From assembly GCA_003508835.1 (NCBI GenBank), contig PUFA01000021.1, forward strand, positions 5,806,501 to 5,870,500: a stretch of 64,000 nt of DNA. Direction: 5' to 3'. Origin of the DNA: Eonycteris spelaea. Its lineage: Eukaryota; Chordata; Mammalia; Chiroptera; Pteropodidae. Position numbers and translations under genes: made by a program. Shown piece by piece: positions 51,851 through 64,000 of the stretch (positions are counted from its first letter, which is position 1; each line of letters starts with the position of its first letter). The notes beneath the pieces were generated by a model. It was not told the origin of the DNA, did not search any database, and worked only from the letters and a program-made list of their open reading frames with translations.

Positions 51851-53831
51851 GATCAGGTTTCAAACTCAAAGATGCATATTACTGAATTATCTAACATAAT
51901 GAAAAAACACAGAAGGATGATGAGAGTCTTAAAATTAGAGAAATGTCTACTAAAGTTACAGAGAAGAGATAGGTTTATAATAATTACTAATGACCTATTA
52001 TATTGAAAAAAAATGATCACAAATTGGTGTGTTAACAAATTTATATAATTTCTCATTAAATTGAATTATTAAGATACGCAGAAAAACTACACAAAAATTC
52101 TTTGTGCAGAACAATCTAATTTTGTTCCTTTCTACGAATAGGAATACATATGTTTATCTTAATTTTATTTGAAGGAGTTTTGAGTCTTAATCAGTGATAT
52201 CACTATATTAAGGAAAAAAAGGGTGGGCTATGAAATCTATGATGAGTAAACAACTTTCAGAAAGATCGTATTAAAGTTCAAAATCACACTTGTAGCACTT
52301 GACAAATGGCTCTTCAGAAGTATCATTCTTGAATCCACAGGTTAAATGTTTTTTAGGTACAAAAAATAAGACAGCTGATGAGAATTTCAAAATACATTAT
52401 CGGAATTCAAACTGGTACTTCCAAATCAAAAAAAATGAGAGACTGGTCAATGCAATGAAAATACCACATGCAGGGAGAAAAATACACATTAAAGGACAGG
52501 TAATATGATCGAAGAGAAGAAAATGTGTGAGAATCTAATAGATCTAATAGTGTAACAGTGTCATCATGCCTTCTATTTTTAAGCATGACATAAAAAAATG
52601 ACTTCTACAGGTAAAGATTAAATTCTTCCTTTTTGCCTTGCCTCTGACTTTTACAAACCATGGATTTCCATCAGTATGGATAAGCCGTGTTGGTCACACT
52701 ATTAAAAGACTTTCTTTTAATACAGTATTCCTTTCATTCCTGTCTGTTATACATTTTCTTGGTTGAGTTTTAGTGCTCAGTAGACCAAATCGCCTGTTTG
52801 TGGGATTACTCCTTCAGTTGAACCTTCTTGTGGCAAACATTTCAAGTAGAAGATGTTTCATCAGCTCTAGAAACTCCTCCGTCCTCACCTGCTCTGCAAA
52901 CAGCCCCTTCTCCCCTCGATAAGCTCTAAGAACTCAATGAATCCTGATGCTGGTCTCTTTGGGGAGATTTTAGAAGCAGCCTCTTCAGCAGTTCACTTGA
53001 TACTTCGCCCTACATCTGTGTGCTTTATGAAATTATCCGTTTTCCATGGAGCTATGCAAATAAAGATCTAGCATGTAAAGGAAAAAAAATATGTTCTGTG
53101 TTATATTTGGAAGATGGGAAGAGTAATCTTTTGAAATAAAATCAAATATTCTACAGGTACTTGGATGATAATAGCTCGTTACAGCATTATTTACTGACAA
53201 CAGAATAAAATGAGCACAGAGTAAAATACGAGAATCTGACACATGAAGAAACTTAGGAAGGCTATAAAGTAGGGTTCAACAAAAGAAGAAAAACATTTAG
53301 TTTTGTCTTTGTTTTATTTACCTTTGCTTTAGGTGTATTTGTATATAGAGAAATATGAAAACATAAAAAACATTCACACGCATTACATAAATACAAATGA
53401 AGCATGCTGAAATAGGCTATTTAATGTGTTCTCTCTGAAAATAAAGATGGCTTCAGTGACAATGGGTCCAAGGGCATGGCCTATGCACTCTCCAAGAGAG
53501 TCCAATTCCACTACTTTAGAAATGAGGAGACCTTAGTACCCAATCTACCATATTTCCAACAACATTATCATTTAGAACCGAATCGTAAAGATCTTCCAAT
53601 TTTCTGTGCTCCACACAGGCTGATCCAAGCTGAACTCAATGGAAAAACATTCATGGGTAAATTTAACATAATCTTTTAATGTGACGTATTATCTTTGCGG
53701 GGAGAAGCGTTTAATGAAGAATTTTCGGTCGTAATAGAATCATTATTATTGGAGTTGATGTTGATGTTTCTGAATTTTCCCATGAACTGTTCTGTTAGCA
53801 AACTCGCTTCCTTCAGCTGTAATTAGATCCA

Positions 53832-53844
53832 CCCCCCCCCCCCC
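53832..53844. repeat. C13 homopolymer
   Basis: Thirteen C at the left edge of the antisense L1 tail, so G13 in CTNND2 sense RNA. Confidence 0.95.
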
Positions 53845-53849
53845 GCTTT

Positions 53850-54150
53850 ACTGAAGTATAATAGACAAGTAGTTGCTTATGTTTACATCGTACAATTTGA
53901 CAAAACTTTTTTTTCAATTATAGCTGGCATACAATATTTAGTTTCAGTTGTACACCATGGCGATTAGAGATCTATGTAACTCACGAAGTGCTCACCCCAC
54001 TAAACCTGGCGCCCCTCTTCCCCCTTCCATATTACGACACTGCTGACTGTTTTCCTTAGGCTCCACTTTATGTCTCCATGACTGTTTTGTGTCTATCTGG
54101 TCGCTTGTACTTCTTAATCCCTTTGCCCTTTTTCACCGTCCCCATCATAA
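53850..54150 (-). mobile_element. L1 3'-end fragment, antisense
   Basis: TTTACTGAAGTATAATAGAC, ATAGCTGGCATACAATATTT, TTGTACACCATGGCGATTAG, TAACTCACGAAGTGCTCACC and CTCCACTTTATGTCTCCATG are the reverse complement of a bat-type L1 tail. A C13 run sits directly on its left edge. Confidence 0.75.
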
Positions 54151-55914
54151 AGTAAATCAACTTTTTATTTACACCATTGAGATGAGTTCAACAGCTAAGC
54201 AACTGGGAGCCATTCTTGGTTTAAAGATATTTATTAAAAATTTCCAATTGGGTCACACGTGCCCCTGACTTTTTAGATCGAAAAGGGAAACTTTTAACTA
54301 AGAAGTTCGGGAGGTCCTACTTTGACTTGCTCGAAGGAGAAGCAATCATGTTCACAGTTTGAAGTAATAGCATTTCATGAGCAATAAACTGCCAGTATCC
54401 TCCACTGTTGTAGACTCAAATGATTTTAATTGAAGATGCTATTTATATATTGTTGAAGAATCGTGATAATGTTATGAACATAACATTTCTATGTATTCCT
54501 TCTGCAACTTTACTAAGCACTGGTTATTGCTGCAGAGAATGAAGGTTTTTTAAAAAAAGTCCTTTCTCCATATGTGTGATATTTTCACCACGTTCTTCTC
54601 TTTTTATGCTGCAATACTTGTCAGTCTCATACTTAGTATGCTTTCTTCCTGCAACGTACCTATGATAATTCACTCGTTATTACAAGCTGACACTTTCATT
54701 ATAGAAAGCTTGTTTTCTTCACTCACTTAGAATCACATTTAACCAAAAGGAAATTCGCGTGTCTATCACCACAGCAGACGTTGGCCATTTCCACTAGTTT
54801 TTCTGAAAGCTGTGTTTGGGGTTGTCAGCGGTCAAGTGTTCGTGTTCATCAAATGACTCCTAAGTTGACGGTCATTGATATATTTTGAGTTTTAAAATAA
54901 TAAAAAAAAAATCTGTGTTATTTAGTTTCTGCTTAATCGACTTTACCATAAGCAAATCCATGAGGTCCACATATATTCCTTGTCTGGCTGTATGCACTGT
55001 ATAAACTCTGGTTTTGACAAGTCTTAACCCAGATGAAAGATTATGTTTTATTTAAACAGACACCACAGCTAAAAGTGCCTCTTTAAATTTTCATCGTGCA
55101 AGAAGTAAAGCCTCAGATGCTAGGCTGACTGTCCTATAAAAGCGCGTGGGGAGATTCAGGCCACCATCCGACTCCCTGGCCTGCTTTTCCTGCAGCCGCT
55201 CATGCAACCGGCCTGTCTCTGTCTCCCTCTCTCTCTCCACTCAGTCACTGGCTCCGCAAGAGAGGAGTGGCTGTCAGATCTGGGGAGAGGGGACTCTCTG
55301 GGACAAGGGACCACTGCTGATTCAAAGGTTTTACCTGAACCTGGCGGATTTTACCTTCTCTTAGGCTACCACGTCTCCAGGGCCAGGATGCTGGCTTCTC
55401 TGTCAACCTGGGCCCAGGGAGGCAGAAGGCAGCCTCGGAGCCCACTCCCTGCCACTGGGCCTGCGTGGGGAAGAGGTCTGTGTTGGCTGCAGTGGCCAGG
55501 GTGCCTGAGCCTGAAGAGATGCTTCAGGGATTAACCTGAAAGAATACCAGGCTCTGGTCTATTGCTTAGCAGCAGAGAGAGAAGCCTGGTTGCTAAAGCC
55601 ACTCGGCCACCAATCTGAGCCGAAAGCCAGTGTCCCCTATACACACTTCCAGTCTAACAGGCCTCATAAGACCATGTCCTCTTTACCTAAGGAGTTAGGG
55701 TGTTTGCTCTGACCGTGGAAGCCTCCTGAAGGTGGTGTCCAGTGTGGCGTGTGTACGACACGAGGGGTGTGAAAAATGGCCCCCTGGATATGGGAAAGCA
55801 ATCTGACAACGTTTCTTTCTATCTGTTTTAATCTTGACTTTTACCTGAAATAATTGAATAATATTGTCAAAGGAGTTCATTACCAGCAAACCAGCATGAG
55901 GAAAGTTAGAGGGA

Positions 55915-56860
55915 CTTCTTTAAAAAGAAGAAGAAAAAAAGATTAAAAATGTGAATAATAGTAATAACTACATAGGTATTAACAATTACTCTAAATATAA
56001 ATGGATTAAATGCTCCAATCAAAAGACAAGGGTGGCTGAACGATAACAAAACAAAACCTAATATATGCTGCCCACAAGAGACACATTTCAGATGAAGGAT
56101 ACACACAGACTGAACTAAAGCAATGGAAAAAGATATTTCATGAAAATAGAAGCAAACAGAAAAGCTGGGGTAGCAAAGTTAATACCAGATAAAATAGACT
56201 TTAAAACAAAGAAGAGATGAAGAAGGACCCAGTAATCTCACTTCTGGTTATTTATCTGGAAAAAAACTCAAAACATGACTTCAAAGGGACATGTGAATTC
56301 GTATGTTCATTATGGCATTAGTTACAATAGCAAAGACATGGAAGCAACCTGGAAGCCCATCAATGGATGAACGGGTCAAAAAGAGGTGGTCCATATACAC
56401 AATGGAATCTTACTCAACCGTAACAAAGAATGAAATCTTGCCCCCTGCAACAATGTGGATGGACCTTGAGAGTACTGTGGTAAGCGGGGTAAGTGAGACA
56501 TAGAAAGTGAAATGCAGTATGATTTCACTTACACGTGAACAGAGCAAAACACACCAAACAGAAACTCAGAGACGCAGAGAACGTTTTGATGGTCACCAGA
56601 GGGAGGGGGTTGGGGAGGTGGGTGAGAAAGGGGAAGGGATTAACAAATTGGTAGTTACAAACAGTCCTGGGGATGTACAGTACAGCACGAGAATATAGTC
56701 AATAATATTGTAATAACTATGTATGGTGTCAGAGAGGTACTGGATTTATCAGGGTGGTCACTTTGTAAGTTATACAAATGTCTAACTGCTCTGTTGTATA
56801 CCTGAAACTAATATAATATTGTATGCCAAATGTAACTGAAAAATATAAAAGGTTAAAAAG
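55915..56860 (+). mobile_element. L1 copy with a large internal deletion (ORF2 endonuclease part fused to 3' end)
   Basis: 55915-56213 matches the ORF2 endonuclease region of L1, with traces of NVNGLNAPIK and of a block ending DKIDFKTK, broken by stops. At about 56213-56220 the sequence jumps to the ORF2 C-terminal/3'UTR part (AGGACCCAGTAATCTCACTT, CATCAATGGATGAACGGGTC, GATGGACCTTGAGAG, CCTGAAACTAATATAATATT). Several kb of ORF2 between the two are missing. Non-functional. Confidence 0.78.
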
Positions 56861-57380
56861 TAACATTGTACGATATGTATATAATTTATAAGTAAAAGAC
56901 ATACACCCATATTAAAGACATTTCCGCAGACATGTGGGTTCTGACAGAGAAGGTGCCGGAGCTGCAGATTTAGCTGGGGAAGTGTACGAATTGGAAATGA
57001 AATCAATTAAGTGTATAAAAGGGAGTAACCTGTGTGAGTGCAGGGGAGATAGAGCTGTGGTTTTGTGCTTAGGAGCTGGAAAGAGGTGGCTTCTCCCATC
57101 ACCCAGAGAGACCATTCAAGTGCTTCTGGAAATTTCTGTAGCGTTGCAGAAATCGGCATATTTCCTCAAAAGCGCCTCGAGTTCCAAGGTGCAAGGCAGG
57201 GTGAGGTTTTGGACATCTGGCTGCCACATCTTTAGCAGTTCTCTGCCGGGGCAAACAGCTTTTCCCCCTTTGAAATGACACTCTGAAGTGTCCCCTTTAG
57301 AGGACACCTTCCCTCATAGGAGGTGCCAAAGAAAAACAGCCTTCCCTCCTTCAGCACGGTTTTCCATTGCTGGCTCTGAG

Positions 57381-57722
57381 CAGGGGTCGGCAAACTTTTT
57401 CTCTAACGGGCCAGAAAGTAAATATTCTCAGCTTTACCAACCACCTCGCCTCTGCCGTGACTACTCAACTTGACCACTGTGGCGGGAAATTTAAGGATGA
57501 CACCAAATAAATAACAGCAAGAATGGGTGTGGCCGTACTCCAAGAACTTTATTTTGTGGACCCTGAAACTTGAATTCATATAAATTTTAAATATCACAAA
57601 ATCATATCCGTCCTTTGGCTGTAAACCATTTAAAAATGTAATGACCCTTCTTAGTGCATGAGTGCTGGCAAAGCTGGTGGCCAGCTGGATGAGACCCATG
57701 AGGCATGGTTTGCTGACCCCTG
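57381..57722 (+). mobile_element. Longer non-autonomous hAT element of the same family, with target duplication
   Basis: Exact 15-bp terminus CAGGGGTCGGCAAAC on the left and GTTTGCTGACCCCTG on the right. The flanks GCTCTGAG (57373-57380) and GCTCAGAG (57723-57730) match at 7 of 8 bases, as expected for a hAT target duplication. At 342 bp it is about 150 bp longer than the copy at 17615; the extra DNA lies after the ACTTTATTTT landmark. Confidence 0.87.
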
Positions 57723-59146
57723 GCTCAGAGAAAATGCCATGGTTTTGTTTTTAAAAACGTGAATGTCTTCCCCTGTCTTGAGCTGACATAGATGAATGAA
57801 GCATTGTTTTTCTTACTGTAGCTGATTTTCATTAACCCCTAGAAATTTTTAACAAGACAATTCTACGAACATATGAATATGGAACAGAGAATCAACATAA
57901 CCCCTTTTGTTGTCAGTTTTTATTCGAATTAGATATTGAACATCACTGAGGTTTTTATCTTTGTCTATTATAAGGGATGCACGGAAATACAATTACCTTA
58001 GTTAATAATATGCAACAAACTCAATGTTAACATAACCCAGCCTCAGATGGGAACGGAGTGCGGGCTGATGGGGCGAGAGAGATTCTGACAGAAGAATAAA
58101 CGGGTATTCTTTTTCATCTGCATTATTAGGATTGGATGGAATTTACGATGTCAAAAATAAAATAAAGAGTATTTTGTGCCTCTGTTCCTACGATGCAGTG
58201 AAATCTTGAAATGTGAATATCAATAATCAACTATAAAAGCAACATAGCTGGCCTGGATTTCAAAACGTGTAATTTAGTATCATAATACAGTTGAACAAAA
58301 TTGCTATGCTCTACTTCGGGGTAACCAGACGTTACACACAGTCTTCAGACACAGGTACGCACAGAGCCCTGTGTGCCAAGTTCTATGCCAGAGACTCAGC
58401 CTTCCCACGCCTCGGCCCCTGTCCCGGGACCGTGGAGCATTAGAAAGAGAGAGAGAGAGCTTACTGTCTGCAAGTCAGCTCCGTAATAGTTTCTAAGTTC
58501 ACTTCGCAATGCGAGGCTTTACAAGTGCCATTCTCGACATCTGCTTAATTATATCAATTTTGTAGTTAGGATGAGTGTTCTCCAGCACATTTAACCATGA
58601 CATTTGACCAGTTATTTTGCAAATGGCTACTTGTTCTCGAGAAATACTGGTCTTTCATCATGTGGCCTGTGGTGGTGTTCAATTCAAAATATATATTGAA
58701 TCCAGGAGAGCAATAAAGTTGAACCATATTCAATGGCCAATATCCTACCTTTAAATAATAATTTCCTATGATTTAACCTCATAGTGTGTATGAAATAATG
58801 TACAAAATATGCTACCTCTTTTAGTAAATACGTTTTCCCCAAGCTTGCCAAATAAGTATATCATTAAAAAATGCTTACCAGCATTAGGCATAAACCCATT
58901 ACGCCCCATATAATGACTGTGTTTTCTTGGAATACATATGTTCATTAAATGCATTAATAACGAAGCACAAAAAATTAGCGCTGTTTCCTTCGATTTGCCT
59001 GTTTGACAAAATAAGCTTCCAACCCCCACGGTCCTTCTTCCATTCACAATATACTCAGGGAGCTAAAATGGAGTCAGATTGGTTTCTGTCACCATCAGGG
59101 CGGACAATGATGGTAAAAGAGGCCATTGCGCTTATGGGGAGAGAGG

Positions 59147-59175
59147 ACACACACCCACTCACACTTACACTCACA

Positions 59176-59212
<37 letters not shown>

Positions 59213-59314
59213 ACATACACTCACACTCACACACACACACTCACACTCTTACACACACACACTTACACTCACACACACACTCACACTCACACACACACTC
59301 ACACTCACACACAC
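59147..59314 (-). repeat. Compound (CA)n microsatellite; UG-rich in CTNND2 sense RNA
   Basis: About 168 bp of CA dinucleotides broken by CTCACA, CTTACA and a short CT block. In the sense transcript this is a UG-rich tract 87-254 nt downstream of the exon A 5' splice site. UG repeats are established ligands of TDP-43 and of CELF-family splicing regulators. The apparent reading frames across it are low-complexity artefacts. Confidence 0.93.
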
Positions 59315-59345
59315 CCCTTCACAAGGGAGCGTTACATTGAGCCTA

Positions 59346-59894
<549 letters not shown>

Positions 59895-61364
59895 CTAACA
59901 AACGTCGCGAGCTTCTGCTCTCTACGGATCAGGCAGAGTCAACCCTAAGACACTGTCCCACAGTCCTTTTGCATGTTCAGGTTTACAAGAGAAACGGTTA
60001 AAGTCAGGAGCAAATGAAGAAGCCATGACGATGGAAAGCCAACCCGATACTGTTCCTGAAAGGTGAACCGGTTTGTCCCCGTCAGGAGATTTTTCCTGGC
60101 AATGAACAAACTGAAATGTTCAGACTTAACAACAGCCCAAGACCCCGAGAGAGGCGGATTTTAAGGTGTTTCCCAGTGGTATTTCCTTGTCCTCGTACCC
60201 TCTACATCGGACCATCTGCATTTACAGTCCACCTTCCTCTGCTGAAGGGATAAACGGCTGCCAGTGATTGGTTGAATTTATAAGTCGAGGCTGTACGTCA
60301 CTCGCCGTGTAGCTGGAAATCCTGTTTCGTGTCATTTTGTTGCAGAGGTGCGGCTTCGAAGCAATGCGGGGGGCTAGGGAACTTCTGCACAAGGGCCAAC
60401 AAAGTCTGATGCGCGCCAGGAGGCTGAGGTGCCACAGGGACAAGAAAACGCTGACCGAGAGCCAGTATTTCACTGGAGGCAGTCAGGGTCACAGGTGCAG
60501 AATCATCTCCACGGAGGCGGATGGGGCAGAAGGCACCCAGGGACCATGAAGGCCAAGGGGCATCGAGGAGAGAAGATTACCCAACAGTGTGAGTGAGGAA
60601 CGTGCACGAACCACACGGGGCTGCACCTGCAATGCTAACACCTCAGGGCACACTAGGGGCTGTCGACGGCCTTTCAACGGGCCCCATGCGGAGCCCCCAT
60701 TCCAGCCTAAAGCGACAGGGTCCTGGAGTCCCTTCCTTTTGGTGCTGTTTGTGGACAGCTTTACCTCTGTTCTGCTGGTCCGTGGCCTTCACTGGTGGCT
60801 GCTTTAAAGGCCAAATCATCAATGCTCAATGATAACGCTCCTCCCTCAGGATCGTCTAACCACAAGGATGTTATTGAATATTCGTGTCTAGTATACTTGA
60901 GGAAAATGCCATTCAAAAAGCTCTGAAATTGCCAACAGATAAGGGTCTTACTGATATATTTACACAGGCTGCTTTAAATTTAAATGAACGGAAAACAGGA
61001 TTTTTGAATGACTGCAACATTGCTGAGAATTCTATGAATTAAGTGAATGAAAATCACTGAATGCTTTGAGGAATGAACACGCCAGGCGAGTTCCTTACCT
61101 TTCCCTCCTCTAGTAATTAAATCAATCTTGATTTAGAGAGTGTTCAGATGAATGATAGGTCCAAAATAACCAGTTTGCATTATTAGGTCCCTTGCATCTA
61201 ATTTATCACATTCCAACAGCACACTAAATGGTATCTCATGCTCATTTTCCAGGAATATATTTTAAGTATGATATTCCTTGAGTTCCTGCTGTCAGTTCTT
61301 CCTGCTTCTTGTTTTGATAATATTGCCAAGGACTTCAAGTACGAATGCAAGAGAACAGTCCTTT

Positions 61365-61690
61365 CACTTGACCCTTGAATAATGTGGGGCTTAGGGGCAC
61401 AGGTCCCCCATGTGGTTGAAGATCCTTATGTAACTTGTGACTCCCCACAACTTAACTGCTAGTAGCCTACTTTGATCAGAAGCTTACTGACAACTTAAAC
61501 AGTGATTACGTTTCAGGTATTATATGCTATATTAATAAAATAAGCTAAAGAAAAGAAAAGGTCATTAAAAATAGTTATAGTGCTGTATTTAACAACACTA
61601 TAAGTTTATATCATCTGTTTACAAGATGAAAAAAACCCTGTGTATAAGTAGACCTGCACAGCTCAAACCCGTGATGTTTGAGTTAACAGT
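61365..61690 (-). mobile_element. Pogo/Tigger-type non-autonomous DNA element, copy 2
   Basis: Same family as the copy at 21735: left end CACTTGACCCTTGAATAATG, with internal CAACTTAACTGCTAGTAGCC and AAGCTAAAGAAAAGAAAAGG. The right terminus is eroded (GATGTTTGAGTTAACAG). It lies in the intron upstream of exon A. Confidence 0.75.
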
Positions 61691-63534
61691 ACATCCAAAT
61701 GTTGTATAGTTAAATGAAAGTCATCCATCACTGGCAGACTTAGAGTTGTAAATTCATCACCATTCCATGATTCTAGGTCTCTGAAAACATGTAAGGATGA
61801 GGAATGAAAAAGACCTGCTGGTCCTTTAAGTGGTGACATGCACCCAGGGCATGTGTGAAAATCCTCTTAGTGTAAGCATTTACTAGGCAGGAGGAACTTT
61901 TTATCAGTATACCTTGACCAATGGTCTAAGGCAGAGATAAGTAGCTTAAGATAAGGTCTACCTCTGTGGATATCACACTTTTTATGTGCTGATATTAATA
62001 AAAAATATAATGGAATTATTAAATATTTGAAAAGCATCTTATACTCTTTTATTAGCATGTTCTTGATAAAACTAAAAGTTCATAGTGTTTCCCTATGGAA
62101 TCTGTTATGCAAAAACATTTGCATAGTTAAGCATTATGCACAGTGCTGAATGAGACACAGCTTTCAAAAAGGAGTACTGTTTCTACTACTCCTTTTTATC
62201 CTTTGTGATCAAGTTTCAATTGCTCACGGGTGGGCACAGCTATGGGCAAGAGAAACTCAGAGATCTAGGAGAGAAGAGAGAGGCAAGGGATCAAAGGGTA
62301 AGTGCAAGTCTTGGGGTTCCAGCTTTCTACTCCTCCCGCTCAAGAACGAACGTTCGAGACCCATACTAACAGACCTATTTTATTTGGGGCCATTCCAAGA
62401 AAATTCTCACACACTCTCTTCTGGGAATAGACTCCACGATTTCACGAGATGGTGTATATAGTTGCTAATTCAAAGAAAAAGAAATCGGTGACTTTGTCCA
62501 AAAGGTCACCGACGCGAAGGGCAATCACGTTGATGGAGAACAATTGTGAGCCTCGCCTTGACCAAGCTCAGGGCTCAGAAGGGCAGCACGACCAAGTGCA
62601 ATGGAAATGGGGGCAGGGGGGGGGGGCAAAGAGAAAAGGGAGAGCAGAGCCCTCTGCAAAGGTCTCCCGCCACTGCAGACAGGGGTCATGTGAGAGTGAG
62701 ACCTGTGTCCACAGGGCAACTTTCTGACCAGTTCCTGCGACGATGCTTACGGCATCCAAAGTCAACACGCTGATGCTGTCATATGGTTCTACTCTTCCTA
62801 CTTAGCCTCTTCACAAGACAAAGTTGGTTCTCAGGAGCTCAGGTGCTGGCAATTTTCATCTGTCATGTTTCTGAAATGAATGGGTCTGAAGACCCACATC
62901 AGAGACATGAATACTCAGCTGACAGACGGAGAGGTTGTGACTCGGAGGGCCAAAGGGTCATGTAATAGCCCCACGGGTACTCTGTGCAGGCCACACCTCC
63001 TGCAGGCCTAGGAGCCCTGGAGGACAGGGGAGAACTGACTGACGGAGGACTAGGCCTGAGACAGGGGCTGAACAAGAGCTACTATTTGTCATAAAACGTC
63101 AGTCACCTGTTCACGGCTGCTAGGACTGACCTGAGTGCTCAGATGGCTCAGCACCTAAGCCACTCCTGGCCACTGAGCTGTGGCTCTGGTGGTGGGAGGA
63201 GACAGAAAAAGGTTCAGTCCTGTGGCACAGAGCAGGGTGTGGGCTCCAAGGGCTGAGAGGGCTGGGCAGGCTGGACCACTGGAAGGGGGATGGGCACTCA
63301 ACCCCAAACATCCCCTGCTTCTGTGCAGGCACCTGCACTTCAGCACCACGTTTACACGACAACGTCTATGCTGGAGGTCATGGCTCTCCACCAAATTCCG
63401 CACATTCGAGGTGGCTGTACAAGCACAGATGTACAATGTTCACAGTCCAAAGTAAAAAGAAACAGCACCTCAAGTAGTCATTCTGTTGCTATTTCTTGAG
63501 TCAATTTTGCCCAGACAACCTGAAAGAAGAAGAC

Positions 63535-63665
63535 ACGATTTGGGCCCCAGATCTATATCTCACCAGGTGGGTGAATAAAGACAAGTCACGGAACCTCTCT
63601 GAGTCCCTGATGCCTTGTGGAAAAATACAGATGGTAACAAATGCATCTGTACAGCATGAAATTGT
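63535..63665 (+). repeat. Probable MIR
   Basis: GACAAGTCACGGAACCTCTC, TGAGTCCCTGATGCCTTGTG and AAAATACAGATGGTAACAAA match the MIR centre. Confidence 0.6.
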
Positions 63666-64000
63666 GGGAGGCTCCAGACGAGACCAGTCATCTATGAAAA
63701 TGCTCTCCAACTGATAAAACTACCTAAGGTAAATATTCTCATATCGTTCAATCTTGAAATTGAGAAATTATGTTATCTCATAAAAGCACACCTTTTGGTT
63801 TAAATAAAACAGATGCTTAATATAAATGATCAAAATATCAAAAAAACAACTTAGAGATTTGATTTCGAACTCGTATAAATGACAACATTTTGATCATTTG
63901 GGAAAATATTGCCAAATATAAATCGTACGGTTTTCTTTTCTTCAAAAACTTAGTGCTGCTTTGTAACGGATAACTGCAAAGAACGCGGGAATGAATAAAA

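Overview
This window is intronic mammalian DNA. It carries two coding exons of one gene, CTNND2 (delta-2 catenin / NPRAP), transcribed on the minus strand. Exon A (59402-59596) encodes the tail of the N-terminal region, with recognisable strings such as [15 protein letters not shown] and [14 protein letters not shown]. Exon B (48741-48999) encodes the linker just ahead of the main armadillo-repeat array and ends in [12 protein letters not shown]. Both have consensus AG/GT splice sites, and their phases join: A ends in phase 1 and B starts in phase 1. The rest is about 4.4 kb of the upstream intron (59597-64000), a 10.4 kb intron between the exons (49000-59401), and 48.7 kb of the downstream intron (1-48740), in which I find no further exon. 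No second gene, functional RNA gene or promoter could be supported on either strand.

The repeats suggest a bat, most likely an Old World fruit bat (Pteropodidae). The best evidence is a 200-bp SINE at 9828-10027. Its head is derived from 5S rRNA, it has an A-rich tail, and perfect 17-bp target-site duplications flank it. 5S-derived SINEs of this kind (MEG-RS/MEG-RL) are described from megabats. L1 3' ends at 3226-3690, 4225-4525, 53850-54150 and 56220-56860 look like bat L1 tails, and all are degraded.

Layout from left to right: 1-9.8 kb has old LTR, MIR and L1 tails with GC-rich, CpG-containing non-repeat DNA. 9.8-13.1 kb is a cluster of mobile elements: the 5S SINE, an MLT1-type LTR nested in a MIR, and a hAT element about 1.5 kb long with transposase remains. 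13-22 kb is mixed intron with MIRs, a short hAT element, a pogo/Tigger-type element and a 145-bp direct repeat pair. 22.9-23.6 kb is a C-rich, CpG-rich minisatellite. 24-48.7 kb is intron with L2, MIR and MLT1 relics and several microsatellites. 48.7-59.6 kb holds the two exons, an internally deleted L1, a second hAT element with an 8-bp target duplication, and a long (CA)n tract beside the exon A donor. 59.6-64 kb is upstream intron.

I did not find a previously undescribed biological system. The items best worth checking are the G-run plus UG-repeat (sense strand) beside the exon A 5' splice site, the minisatellite that makes a CpG- and G-rich block in the CTNND2 pre-mRNA, and the 5S SINE as a lineage marker. 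Repeat family names come from remembered consensus sequences and no database was searched.
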